A DNA stretch of 64,000 nt from Sycobia sp. Sy_11 (Eukaryota; Arthropoda; Insecta; Hymenoptera; Epichrysomallidae), in assembly GCA_018907035.1 (NCBI GenBank), contig JACCIC010000063.1:2246001-2310000 (forward strand), in the 5' to 3' direction. The position numbers were made by a program, and so were the translations under genes. Of this stretch, positions 47,751-58,108 are shown in pieces; positions within the stretch are counted from its first letter, which is position 1; each line of letters opens with the position of its first letter. The notes beneath the pieces are model-generated. The model had not been told where the DNA came from, did not search any database, and was given only the letters and a program-made list of their open reading frames with translations.

Positions 47751-47894
47751 CACCTTTATTTCCGATGACATACATTAGGAAAAGATAAATGAAATAAATA
47801 GCTTCTAAAAAAAAAATAATAAACGCCCGTGGTAGCCGACTGCTGGCTACGCTTGTTCGTGGGTCCGGTGATCGCGGCCACCCGGCCCTGCTCT

Positions 47895-48454
47895 TCAATA
47901 CCTCCCGGTTCTATCCGGGTATTGCCGATGCTCCCTTATCTGCGGGCAGTTCCGCAACTTACGCACCCCGGGATGTCCGCAGATGTAGCAGCTCGGCGCT
48001 TCCTTCGGAACAGAAGCTCTCGCGGCCTGCTTCTGCGCGCGGAGCTCCTCGAACTGTACCTGCACGCGGGCCTGCTCCGCTTCCTGATGGGCCCGCCTAG
48101 TGCGTTGGTGCGTGCGCGCCGCTTCTTCATCCAGCTGCCGTTGCCGCTGCACGGCTTCCTCCTCCTCGCGACGTACGCGCAGCAGCTCCTCTTGCTCGCG
48201 TCGGCGCCGCGAGTCGCGCGCGACGCGGAAATCGTCCTATTGCAGCTTCTCTCCGTGCAAGTCCACGATGCGCACGAACTCAGCCACTGCCGCATCCACT
48301 GCGCTCTGCCCTTGAACCTCGTAGAGGTCGTCGAGGTCCCGGAAGAAGCGCGCTTCACGCTCGCGCACCTGCTCGTGAGCGCGGGTAAATGCCTCGAGCT
48401 CAGCGCTGTAATAAGGCCACTGCTCCTTGACCCCTACGCAGGTGGGCGGGGCTA
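47895..48454 (-). pseudogene. coiled-coil plus Cys-motif (gag-like) ORF abutting the integrase end
   Basis: One minus-strand frame, interrupted by a single TAG at 48,237-48,239, reads EQWPYYSAELEAFTRAHEQV, then a Glu/Arg/Gln-rich probable coiled coil (QRQRQLDEEAARTHQRTRRA), and ends with CYICGHPGVRKLRNC and PQIREHRQYPDRTGRY. The Cys motif is CX2CX10C with a following His. A clear homologue of the C-terminus (CYFCGYPGVRNPRTC) lies at 54,146. It probably binds nucleic acid like a Gag zinc knuckle. It lies 3' of an integrase truncated at 48,452, in the same direction, so it is either a genuine third ORF or a second element joined by deletion. Confidence 0.6.
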
Positions 48455-49318
48455 CACGGCCTGGTTGAGCGTTTTTCTTCTCGGAACAAAACTCGTGATC
48501 ATGGTTTTGATCGTCAGATTGACGCGCTCGACGGGATTAGCTTGGGGGTGATACAGAGGCACCGTTGTATGCTCCACCCCCAAAGACGATAGATATTCTT
48601 CAATGTCACAGTTTTTAGATTCCGTGCCGTTGTCTGTCAAAAATACTTCGGGCGTGCCGTAGCGCAGAATAATACTCTTACTCAACTCTCGGATTATCGC
48701 ACGAGCGTTCGCGGTTCGGATCGGTACACACTCGATCCACCGCGTGAAGAGGTCTTCGAAAATGAGAATATACTCGAATCCTCGCGTGCTCCTGAGAAAG
48801 GGACCCATTATATCGCTCGCAATTATTTGCCATGGCTCGCTGGCCTCGCGTCTGCCCATTAAACCAGCAGGAGCCCGCTGTTCCACTTTACATTGCTGGC
48901 ATACGCGACAGTGGCGTACGTACACTGTCACGTCGTCGTAAGCGCCAGGCCAGTGGTAATAAGCCGTCACGCGGGCGTAAGTTTTTTCTCGGCCCATGTG
49001 ACCAGCCGTTGGTTTATCGTGGCATTCTTGCAGCACGACTTTGCGTTTTTCATATGGGACGACGAGTTTCCAAGCCTCGTCGCCCTCCGTGGTAACAGGT
49101 ATTCGCATGCTCGGGCAATATTTGTACAACTGCACGTTGATGATTTTCCAAATCGGGTGCTCCATCCGACTTGTTTGAACCGCTTTCAGCTTCTCAAGGT
49201 ACCACTCGTCAGTCGTTTCGTCAGCCCACGACACAGCATTTATCGGCGGCTCGTTTTCTTCGTACATACGCGAGAGCACGTCAGGGACGTTTTTAAGGTC
49301 ACCTTTCCGGTGCTCCAC
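48452..49318 (-). pseudogene. Gypsy integrase, C-terminally truncated
   Basis: The frame opens with the end of RNase H and a tether (DLKNVPDVLSRMYEENEPPI). The zinc-binding module follows: CHDKPTAGHMGREKTY with CRVCQQC (HHCC). The catalytic core has Asp in IIASDIMGPF, Asp in FLTDNGTES and Glu in ANPVERVNL. After the NLTIKTMI segment the ORF stops at 48,452, and the usual C-terminal domain is missing. It is the minus-strand continuation of the RT/RNase H gene to its right. Confidence 0.88.
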
Positions 49319-49660
49319 TTCGTAGTTATGGCCCTGCAGTTCAAAGACTCAGCGAGCAAGGCGTCCGATAGGGTTGCGCAGATTACACAACCACTGTAGA
49401 CTGCTATGATCGGTTATCACTTTAAAGTGATAACCTTCCATATAAGGGCGAAATCTTTTAACTGGCCATAACACTGCGAGACATTCACGCTCCGTTACGC
49501 TATAATTGCGTTTAGCCGCGGACATTGTGCGGCTCGCAAATTCAAGCACGCACTCCTCGCTATCAATCATTTGGAGCAACACGGCTCCCAAGCCGGTGTC
49601 GCTCGTATCGGTTTGAACGATGAATAACTTGTCGAATCTCGGCCGCTGCAGCACGGGCAC
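49319..49660 (-). pseudogene. Gypsy RNase H domain
   Basis: Reads FIVQTDTSDTGLGAVLLQ (first catalytic Asp), SYSVTERECLAVLW-type sequence (RNYSVTERECLAVLW, catalytic Glu), and FKVITDHSSLQWLCNLRNP (Asp). This is a complete retroelement RNase H signature that removes RNA from the RNA/DNA hybrid. A TGA at 49,349-49,351, one base from Trp, separates it from the integrase part in the same frame. A frameshift at about 49,600-49,660 separates it from the RT part. Confidence 0.88.
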
Positions 49661-50909
49661 CGATGCAATGAGCGCTTTCCTGCTCCTCTGCCCACGCGTA
49701 TATAGTATCTTTCTTCGTCAAGCACGTCAGATGTTCCGCGATGCTGGCGAAATCTCGCAGAAACTTCCTATACCAGGAAGCCATGCCCATGAAGCGCCGG
49801 AGCTGCTTCAAATTTTTTGGAGCCGGATAATTCAGAACCGGTTTGATCTTAGCTGGATCGGGCCGAAATCCCTCTCGGTTTACTAGCACACCGAGGTACC
49901 TGAGTTCACTTCCGTAGAACTCACTTTTTCCCTTGCTTACAGTGAATGCAGCCTCTTTAATCCGCTGCAACACGTGCTTGAGCCACTTCAGATGCTCCTC
50001 AAAAGTCTCAGTTACGATGATTATGTCATCGAGGTACGAGAACGCAAAGGGCTCGAGCGCAGGGCCGATGACACGGTCGATCAGGCGCTGGAAAGTCGCG
50101 CCTACCTGACTTAACCCGTAAGGCATCCTCGTGAACTGGAAGAGGCCTTTTCCAGTGACCGTAAAGCCAGTGATCGGCCTAGACGCAGGCGCCAGCGGTA
50201 TCTGGTGATATGCGCTGCTTAGATCGAAGGTCAAGATATATTTCGCCCTTTGCAATTTGCATAAAATGCTGTTCATGTATGGCAATGGATAAGCATCTGC
50301 CTGCGACACTGAGTTGACCTTTCGGACGTCAACGCAGAAACGATATAAGCCATTGGACTTTTTAACCATAACGACAGGGCTCGACCCGCCGCTCGTCGAT
50401 GGCTCGATCACACCAGCATGGAGCATGGCATCGATTTGGTCATGCATCTCACTCTGGATTTTAAGCGATACCGGGTAATAACGCTGTTTCATGGAACGAG
50501 CCGAGTCAATGTTGATGTCGTTCTCGACCCACGTCGTACAGCCGAGAGGCTCTGTTGCGTCTGGCAACATGCGAGCTAACTGCTGATCGAACTGTTCTCT
50601 CTCTGAAGTCAAAAATTCGGCGTTTTCGACGGACGTCAAAGCCGTCGGGAGTGCCGAGGACATGCCTGCTACCTCGAGCATCACCGCTCGATCGGCATCC
50701 TTAATAAATAATTTGTTGCTGCACGGGTCGAGGATTGCTTTAAATGCACGGACGAAATTTACGCCGACATAGCAATCCTCGTCAAGCGTAGGCAAGATTG
50801 CTACCTTGATTTCGTTGCGTACGCCGGCTACTTCGAATGGCAGGTCCATGCATCCAGCGATTTTGGGCACGTACGAGACGTATACCCGGGGAGGCCACAG
50901 TCCCAGCAC
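49563..50909 (-). pseudogene. Gypsy protease/reverse transcriptase
   Basis: The N-terminal part (DLPFEVAGVRNEIKVAILPT, CYVGVNFVRAF) is consistent with a retropepsin-like region with a degenerate active site. RT motifs are all present: VIEPSTSGGSSPVVMVKKSN, FCVDVRKVNSVSQADAYPLP, YILTFDLSSAYHQIPLA (catalytic Asp), FTRMPYGLSQVGATFQRLID, FSYLDDIIIV (YLDD at 50,025-50,036), and RYLGVLVNREGFRPDPAKI (connection). The frame is open for 448 codons and ends by frameshift into RNase H. The first residues overlap the gag zinc knuckle in another frame, so the true start is internal to this ORF. Confidence 0.92.
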
Positions 50910-51643
50910 TTGAAATCGGCTCTCGACGCCTTCTGCTTGGCGCCGGGTTCAGAGTCGCTCAATCTTGGTGATCACGATCGAGAGGACGATCGATCGTTCT
51001 TCTCTGTCCCCCGATCTCGTCGCCGTTGATCGCCGCTCTCGTGTCGTCGAGGCGGCGAGCGACGAGAATTTGCCTCGATTTTCGCGCGCGATAGTGATCC
51101 CTTCGGGCTACCTCCGTTCTTGCTGCTATTTGTCGGGACGTTCTTCTGCCTTTGGCTTGTCGCGAGGAGCGAGGGATTGCTCCCGCCGGCAGGTGTGCTC
51201 ATTCGATCGAAACGCTCGCGAATTTTGCACATTTCGTCGAGAAGGTCCTTATAGATCGGCTCGCTAGCATTCTTTACAGCCGGAGAAATTTTTGCGACTG
51301 CGACTCTGACCAATGCCGCGTTTAACTTTTCGTTGGCAGGTTTACTCGTTCCACGCATTTTCGCAACTTTTCGCTGTCACTTCACGTACCAGTACGAAGC
51401 TTCTGGCACGACGGAATTTTCCAACGGTGGGGGCGGCTTAAAGGATTCTTCAGCCTCGATCATCTGTTCGGTTAGTATTATGACATCGATAAATTCTTCC
51501 ACCAAATGAATTTGATGCCGACGGATCCGGCCTTGAAGACGCGGCTGCATATTTTTATGGAGGAGCTCGACTTGATGCTTCTCACTTGGCTGCGGTATCT
51601 GTTTCCTAAAGATCGTAAGCAGACACGTCAAATAGTCGCACAC
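50840..51643 (-). pseudogene. Gypsy gag with C-terminal zinc knuckle
   Basis: A single minus-strand frame, interrupted by two TGA codons (51,377-51,379 and 50,972-50,974), runs from a capsid-like helical part (YLTCLLTIFRKQIPQPSEKH, LHKNMQPRLQGRIRR) through a basic Ser/Arg-rich region (RRSPPRRHESGDQRRRDRG) to CWDCGLPGYTSRTCP at about 50,865-50,908. The knuckle overlaps the start of the pol frame, as is common where pol is expressed by frameshifting. The part 5' of 51,643 is lost or unrecognisable. Confidence 0.75.
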
Positions 51644-53639
51644 GGGCTCGTCTGTGCCCTGCGTGCGATGATTCTACTTGACAATCATTGTACTTTTCAT
51701 GCGTAGGAATCTATCTCTAATTTCATGCCTTTGCATGCGTAGGAATCTATCTCCCTCTACGCGTAGGCTCAGCTGGAGGAGACATTGATCCAATTCACCA
51801 GTAATCTTACAAAAACACCAATTTTTGATTTTTTCCTCGGTGTTGCTTGCCACTGGCATTTGAGATGCCGCCATAGTATCATGAATTTACCGGGAAGCTA
51901 ATTTATGCTGGGAATAATCTGCTCTTTTAGGTTACAGTTTTTGTGCCCTTGATGCACTGAAATGCGCCAAGGTTCGCTCAACTCTATTGTAATTGCGCAA
52001 AATATTTTGTGCGAGTACACCAGAAGTTTAATTTTATTACAAGAGCAAAGAAGGGATATAATAAAATATACCTTCTTGGCTCCTCTTCCTATATATCAAA
52101 AAATTATATAAAAAATATATATTTCCCTAAGGTGTACCTATACAGTAAAAAAATAAAATATACAAATAAAAATATTATATAAATAATTATATTATTTTAT
52201 AAAATACACTATATCCTATTTAGAGCAAACCTTGGTGAATTTGTTCAGTACGGGTATAAAACGACAGTGGAACTGTTAATTCTATGTCAATTTTACTAAA
52301 AAATAAGAAAAATTTTATTAAAAAAAAATGTTATTTTTAAGTAATAATACAAAGCCAATTAACCACAAAAAAACTCCACAGGTAAATCCCGTACTTAAAC
52401 TTACAAAAACCGACCTAATTGATACGCAAGCAGGTGTACTATTTTTTTTTGTTATAATATTCAATTCTCAAATCTAAAAAAAAATTCTAAAACGATCAAT
52501 GTGAAATATGATACCCTTTCAAGAACGTTAGGCGCTAATTTGGAACGGGGCCCTTGTAGGTATAGGTACGGTCCTGGTACCTTATTATGCTTCTTGAGAC
52601 CGTTACAATTATTATAGGACTTAACTATTATTAATTATTTACTATTACCAAGGGTTCACCTACCTTGGCAATCAACAATTCTTCAATTGATCAAACAATT
52701 AATTATTATTAGGAATATACTGCTTGACCTCCAAGAGTCCTATAAATATTCTTCGATTCTTGATAAACTTGAATAATAATAAAAAAATATCAATCGCACA
52801 GTTATCAGTTAGAATTACAGTAATTGTTTAATATTAAGCAATAAATAATATTAAATACAACAACTACTGTAATTCACCGCGGAGGCGGCTGGGTCCTGAA
52901 TCGCCAATATCAGAATTTATTGGTTAGAAATAGGATGACATTAATAATATATTTAATGAATTAAATATATTTATTAAATTATAAATGAAATTATAAATTA
53001 TTATTTAGCTACCTAAGTACACCCACAACCCTATTAGTTTATCGGGTGTGATTTAGTCGAGAATAAAAATGATTTAAATTCAATTGAAATTCAAATTTCG
53101 CGCGCTTTATATTAACATAATACGGTCTTCAAGCGCTAAGAGTCGCTACTGTAACTTATTATATTACAGTTGCGCGAATCCCTCTCGACTACTTATACGT
53201 GCGGTCGGAATACACCGTCGCACTCACACACGTATAAGCTAATCACACTCGCGGCTGTGCTTGTATGCGTGCACAATTCCCGCTCGAATTTATTAATAAC
53301 ACACACAAGCTAATCGACGTTATTTTTTTTATTTTCTTTTAATTAACGTATACAATCTTATATATTATGTACATTTTCGCCTATCAAAATAAATTAAATA
53401 AAATGAAATTCGTCGAATATATTTCAATGACAAATAATTCCCGCACGAATATTTGTCTACGTAAGTACATACAAGAACACAAAAATTCGAATGAAATATT
53501 CAAGTACCTGATGAATTCTAATTTATTCGAACTGCAGCTTACGATGCGGGCCCGTTAATCTTCAGTCGTTGATGATAACTCTCTTCTTGTACTTATTGAA
53601 GCCGACCAAAACTACTCAACTCCAAAAGCAACAATAACC
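51644..53639. other. non-coding stretch upstream of the Gypsy gag
   Basis: 51,700-51,780 holds a short duplication ('gcgtaggaatctatctc' twice, and a third 'acgcgtagg'). The rest is AT-rich, with a GC-richer, palindrome-prone patch at about 53,090-53,320 that could be LTR debris. The 5' LTR of the Gypsy element should be here if it survives, but no match to the 46,361-47,750 region was seen. Confidence 0.4.
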
Positions 53640-55178
53640 AAAAAATGTTCAACTATCAACAACAACAAAAACAGTCTCCAAAACAATAACAATGAGGCAA
53701 CAGCAATAAATCAATATACACAAAACTTTAACAATCCAATACTTCAGAATAACAAAATAACGATTCCAATCGAAAAAGAACAGAGAGTACTCCCTTTAGC
53801 TCAGACCTTCAAAAATCAAATAACTGACTTTTTCCCTCACTCCCTTACCTCCAACTAGAATTCGACAGTGGTTATAATCAGCCGCCTGTCTCTTTCTAGT
53901 TCAAAACGAGCGCCTATACTTGGTGCCCGTTACACCCACCTTCCAGAAATTGCCAGTCCTCCTGGACTCTGTTGTACCAATTAGTAGGATTTCGGAACTG
54001 CTAGATGTCCTCATCCTATAAGTAGAGGGAATGGATGTAAGGAGTTCGGAGAAACGGAATTCATTTTAAAACAAATTTATTGTTTTTATACAAAAATATA
54101 TATAAAAATTTTTAAATAAAAAATCTTCCATGGAGTATCGACATTCTAAGGTTTACCGTCCCTGGAATTATAATAATAGGGTTTCGTATTCCCATGTTTT
54201 CGAACATCTGGGCATGTTCTGGGATTTCGAACACCCGGATATCCACAGAAATAACAATATCGGGGCTTACCTTGGCACGGCTCTCTGGGTTGTCCTTTAG
54301 GTTTTTGTACAGGTACAGGTGTAGGTCGCGGTCTACCTTCGGCCCTTTTTAAATGGTCACTGGCCTCCATCGGTACTTCTAGGCTACTTGCCTGTAGAAA
54401 TTGCTGGACTCGCTGCTTCTTCGCCTCTAGCTTCTCCTTTATTAGCCGGGCCGTCCGTTCTCTTTCTTCTATGGCTTCATTAGCCCTACGATGGGCGACC
54501 ACGACTTGTTCTTAAGAACGGATTGCCAACGTCAGCTGTTCCACCTGCTCACGGCGGATTCGTTGGTCGTAGTCCTCACGAAATTGAGTGAGGGCAACCA
54601 TCTCTTCCTTTTTCTGCCGGATGACCGACCTGTATCCGACTGTGGCTTCAAGGCCGCCTGGGATATTTTGTAACTCATCCCAGGCCTAGGAAACTTGACG
54701 TTTCAGGGTTCTGGCCTAAGTAAAGGCTCCCTTGGTGGATAATATCAGTTCCTGGAACTTTTCCACCATGGTAGCCGCGTCGCTATATCCTTCCTCCGTT
54801 GCTGCGGCGCCTTCTTCTTTCTCTGGAACGGAAACATCTCCCACCGGTAGAGCAGCCGGTGGGGGTTCCACCGCAGCCTGAGACATGAATGGGATAGGAA
54901 CATCTCCCACCGGTAAGGTAGCCGGTTCAACTATCCAAACCAAACCGAAAATGTTCAACTATTAACAACAACAAAAAAGTCTCCAAAACAACAGCAACGA
55001 GGCAACAGCAATAAATCAATATACACAAAACTTTAACAATCCAATACTTCAGAACAACAAAATAACAATTCCAATCGAAAAAGAACAAAGAGAACTCCCT
55101 TTAGCTCAGACTTTCAAAAATCAACTAACTGACTTTTTTCTCCCACTCCCTTACCTTCAACTAGAATTCGACAGCGGC
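53640..55178 (-). mobile_element. direct-repeat-flanked gag-like mini-element
   Basis: About 240 bp at 53,640-53,880 ('atgttcaactatcaacaaca' to 'aactagaattcgacag') is repeated in the same orientation at 54,947-55,178 with scattered differences. The Cys-motif ORF (54,146-54,958) fills the space between. The arrangement LTR-gag-LTR would fit a non-autonomous LTR retrotransposon of about 1.5 kb. No primer site or polypurine tract is evident, so the repeats could also be parts of a larger structure. Confidence 0.4.
54146..54958 (-). pseudogene. gag-like coiled-coil/Cys-motif ORF with three stops
   Basis: A single minus-strand frame of about 270 codons. It begins with a Pro/Val-rich stretch containing an internal duplication (ALPVGDV and TLPVGDV units), followed by YSDAATMVEKFQELILSTKG. 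Next come a coiled-coil-like region (VIRQKKEEMVALTQFREDYD, EERERTARLIKEKLEAKKQR), a Pro-rich linker (RPRPTPVPVQKPKGQPREP) and CYFCGYPGVRNPRTCPDVRK near the end. In-frame stops at about 54,706, 54,676 and 54,513 inactivate it. It is homologous to 47,895-48,454. A single frame surviving three stops without shifts suggests fairly recent decay. Confidence 0.6.
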
Positions 55179-55207
55179 TATGTCGGCGTATTGGCGCGCA
55201 CGGGCAG

Positions 55208-55860
55208 TTGATTACGATATTCGGTTGTCTCAAGACGATTTCTATGCAGTTGTGTGTTCGGATGATAGAATGCGATGTCCAGGTATTTCTAGGCGATTTC
55301 TACGGGGAATGTTGTATTTAGTTGATGGAAAACGAGATCCAGGTATGTGGAAATCAACCTCTATGGGAAGATTCGTGTTGGGACGGTAAAATACGATATC
55401 TAGATCTTTCTGAACGACTTTTACGGGGAGTATTGTGTTTAGTCGTTAGGAAGCGATGCTAGTTCTCTCGGACCGATTTCGACTGAGACTACCGTCGTTC
55501 AGTTGGTAGGAAACGATGTTTAGGGATGTCGGGACATCTTCTACGGGGAGTTTCGGATTCGGATGATAGAATGCGATTTCCAGGTGTTTTTGAACGACTT
55601 CTGCGGGGAATTTCGTGTATAGCTGATGGGAAACAAAATCCAGGTATGCCAGTACGACTTCTATGAAGAGATTCGTATTATTCGAAGACGCACACTCCCA
55701 GTAAGAATCGTCCCGGAATACCTGGATATTGTATTCTACCTCCCCAACACAAAACTCTATATAGCAGGTGTCCCGAGAATTTTCCTATAGTCCGAACATG
55801 GTACTCTCCGAAAACGTGGTCTCGAGAGACTTGGACATCTTGTGCTACCGCTTGAACTCG
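55208..55860. repeat. 60-bp tandem repeat array, inverted copy of 15,585-16,256
   Basis: The end anchors pair as reverse complements: 55,860 with 15,585 ('cttgaactcg' / 'cgagttcaag') and 55,208 with 16,256. Units such as 'acttctacggggaatttcgtg' recur at 60-bp steps. The same orientation switch seen in the other copy occurs near 55,690, where the plus strand reads PVRIVPEYLDIVFYLPNTKL, a well-preserved 20-aa unit. Confidence 0.8.
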
Positions 55861-55896
55861 AAAGTATAATTTTCTTCATCCAAGCCATATTTAATA

Positions 55897-55899
<3 letters not shown>

Positions 55900-55937
<38 letters not shown>
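55900..55937. repeat. (AT)n microsatellite
   Basis: Uninterrupted AT tract just outside the 60-bp array. The other array copy is also flanked by an (AT)n tract (16,344). Confidence 0.95.
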
Positions 55938-55940
<3 letters not shown>

Positions 55941-56550
55941 ACAGAGAGTTTTGTGTTGAGGAGGTACAATACTGTTTTGAAGCGTGAGCAAAAACTGTCA
56001 ATTTATGTAAATTGCACGAAAGGATCCTTTCTTCTATTGCTCACCTTAATCGTGAACATTAATCGCGATTAAGAATAATAATGTTAAAAGGAATGATAAA
56101 CATAAGCTTAAGATAATTGAAAGGTTTAATAATGTTAACACAACAATATAGTTCCAAATTCGTATACAATAATTATTAATGTTTGATGGACAACTGTTGC
56201 TGATGTATCTGTTTTGTAGAAATTTTGATTTCCAGCAGAATACCTCGGTATCCCCCACGCGGGGGAAGCGACGCGACTATATGTACCTTAAGTGCCACGC
56301 TATTGGCTGAATAGTTTGCATATAAGTATGCAACATTATATGGAGAGGGTGAAAGGGAGAGGTTTTTCCTTAATGGTACTTGTAACACATTAACAGAATC
56401 GTATTTATAAGTTATTTGGGATTTCCCTGTATTAGACATAACGATATATTGATAACGAGGTACTATACAGGTATATACGCTGTTCATACCGTTACACCGT
56501 ACAATTGAGCATTAATAGGGATTTATCGAACATTAGAAGTATAACATTTA
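55938..56550. other. non-coding stretch
   Basis: Small overlapping ORFs on both strands, no recognisable content. Confidence 0.4.
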
Positions 56551-57829
56551 TCAGGTATGTGAATAAGTCTTTCCCGTTTTTTTTCAAATTTTGAGCCTTT
56601 ATTCTGAAAAAATGGTTACAAATGAATTATTGAAAGTATTGGCCATCGCTAGCTACAACTTTTTCCCATCTTTCTGGCAACATACGAATCTCGTTGCGAA
56701 AAAATTCGACCGGTTTGGCCTCTATCCAGTCATCCACCCATTTTTTGGCTTCCTCGTAGGAATGGAAGTGCTGGTCAACCAGGCCATGCGTCATCGATCT
56801 GAAGAGATGGTAATCAGACGCAGCAACGTCTGGACTATACGGCGGGTGGGGTAGGACTTCCTATTTGAGCGTTTCTAAGTATGTTTTCACCGGCGGTGCA
56901 ACATGTGGGCGAGCATTGTCATGTTGCAAAATAACTTTGTCGTGCCTGTCGGAGTATTGTGGCCGTTTTTCTCGCAGTGCGCGGCTCAAACGCATCAATT
57001 GTCGTCGATAGACCTCGCCTGTGATCCTTTCATTCGGTTTTAGAAGCTCATAGTAAACCACACCTAGCTGGTCCCACCAGAGCATGAGCTTGGCGCCATG
57101 AATATTTGGCTTGGCCGTCGATGATGATGCATGGCCGGGTAGTCCCCATGATTTTCTTCGCTTCGGTTATCGTAACGTATCCACTTTTCATCGCCAGTCA
57201 CGATACGATGCAGAAAACCCTTTCTTTTATGTCGCTGAAGCAGCTGTTCGCAAGTGAAAAAACGCCGTTCGACGTCTCTCAGCTTCAGTTCGTACGGCAC
57301 CCAATTTCCTTGCTTTTGGATCATTCCCATGGCTTTCAAACGCTTGGAAATGGTTGTTCGGTCAACTCCCAATGCTTCAGCAAGTTCTTCTTGCGTTTGA
57401 CAAGAATCTTCATCAAGCAAAGTCGCCAATTCTCGATCTTCAAAGATTTGCGGCCGCCCAGAACGCTCCTTGTCTTCCACGTCGAAATCACCGCTTTTGA
57501 AGCGTCGAAACCATCCGCGAACACTTGAATCATCGACACAACCTTCTCCATAAGCCTCCTGAAGCAATCGATGCGTCTCGGCAGCAGATTTCTTCAAATT
57601 GAACCAATAAAGTGAAACTTCCCGCAAATGACGTCGACTCGGCTCATATTTCGACATTTTCACGATATCAAAAATTTATGATGCGAAAAAATTTTAACTA
57701 ATGTGTTAGTATGGAATTGTTGACATATGAATAAGCTTTGATTATGACATATGTAACCATTGAATACTCGCACAGTATTGGTGGCGCCATCTCTTACAAA
57801 AAACGGGAAAGACTTATTCACACTCCTAA
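56551..57829 (-). mobile_element. mariner element, defective sister of 12,697-13,982
   Basis: The ends TCAGGTATGTGAATAAGTC (56,551) and, inverted, TTAGGAGTGTGAATAAGTC (ending 57,829) are the same as in the intact copy. They are flanked by TA at 56,549-56,550 and 57,830-57,831. Its 1,279 bp is 7 bp shorter than the intact copy, exactly accounted for by a 1-bp and a 6-bp deletion in the gene. Near-identity over the whole length implies both inserted recently. Confidence 0.93.
56627..57657 (-). pseudogene. mariner transposase pseudogene, recent
   Basis: The ATG is at 57,657, as in the intact copy. The first 160 residues match it almost exactly, with NWVPYEL in the linker. Three lesions are visible: a 1-bp deletion just after YDN (about 57,168) that shifts the frame; a 6-bp in-frame deletion that removes two residues between MLC and WWDQ (about 57,080); and a TGG-to-TAG change after YLETLK (about 56,861). 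The Asp motifs (TGDEKW, QHDNARPH, SPD...SDYHLF) remain in their respective frames. It cannot make transposase but keeps both ends, so it could in principle be mobilised in trans by the intact copy. Confidence 0.92.
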
Positions 57830-57831
57830 TA

Positions 57832-58108
57832 GTTTAGCTATATAATTACGGGCAATGTACATGCACCTTACTTATTTAATATCAATACAATTTTGGAGAA
57901 TATCAAATTTGACTAACATTAGTGATCGTTCACAACATGCCGCTCGCCTTGAACGATTGGTGTTCAAAAAAAAGGTGAACTATGGCTTTACAATTAAGTG
58001 CTACGTGCTAATAATATTTAACATCGTTATACTAAATATGCTGATAAGTACATCTTACATTAATTGTCATTCTTTCATAAATTTTGTTATATTTACAATA
58101 CATATAAA
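57832..58108. other. spacer between mariner and BEL/Pao pol
   Basis: AT-rich, no recognisable feature. If the BEL element retains a 3' LTR it should start here, but no match elsewhere was seen. Confidence 0.35.

Noticed and set aside
47829..48551. 240-codon plus-strand ORF rich in Leu/Arg/Ala
   Set aside because: It is antisense to the coiled-coil/Cys-motif ORF and integrase end, whose minus-strand reading contains recognisable motifs.
48893..49399. 168-codon plus-strand ORF
   Set aside because: Antisense shadow of the Gypsy integrase and RNase H, which carry conserved catalytic motifs on the other strand.
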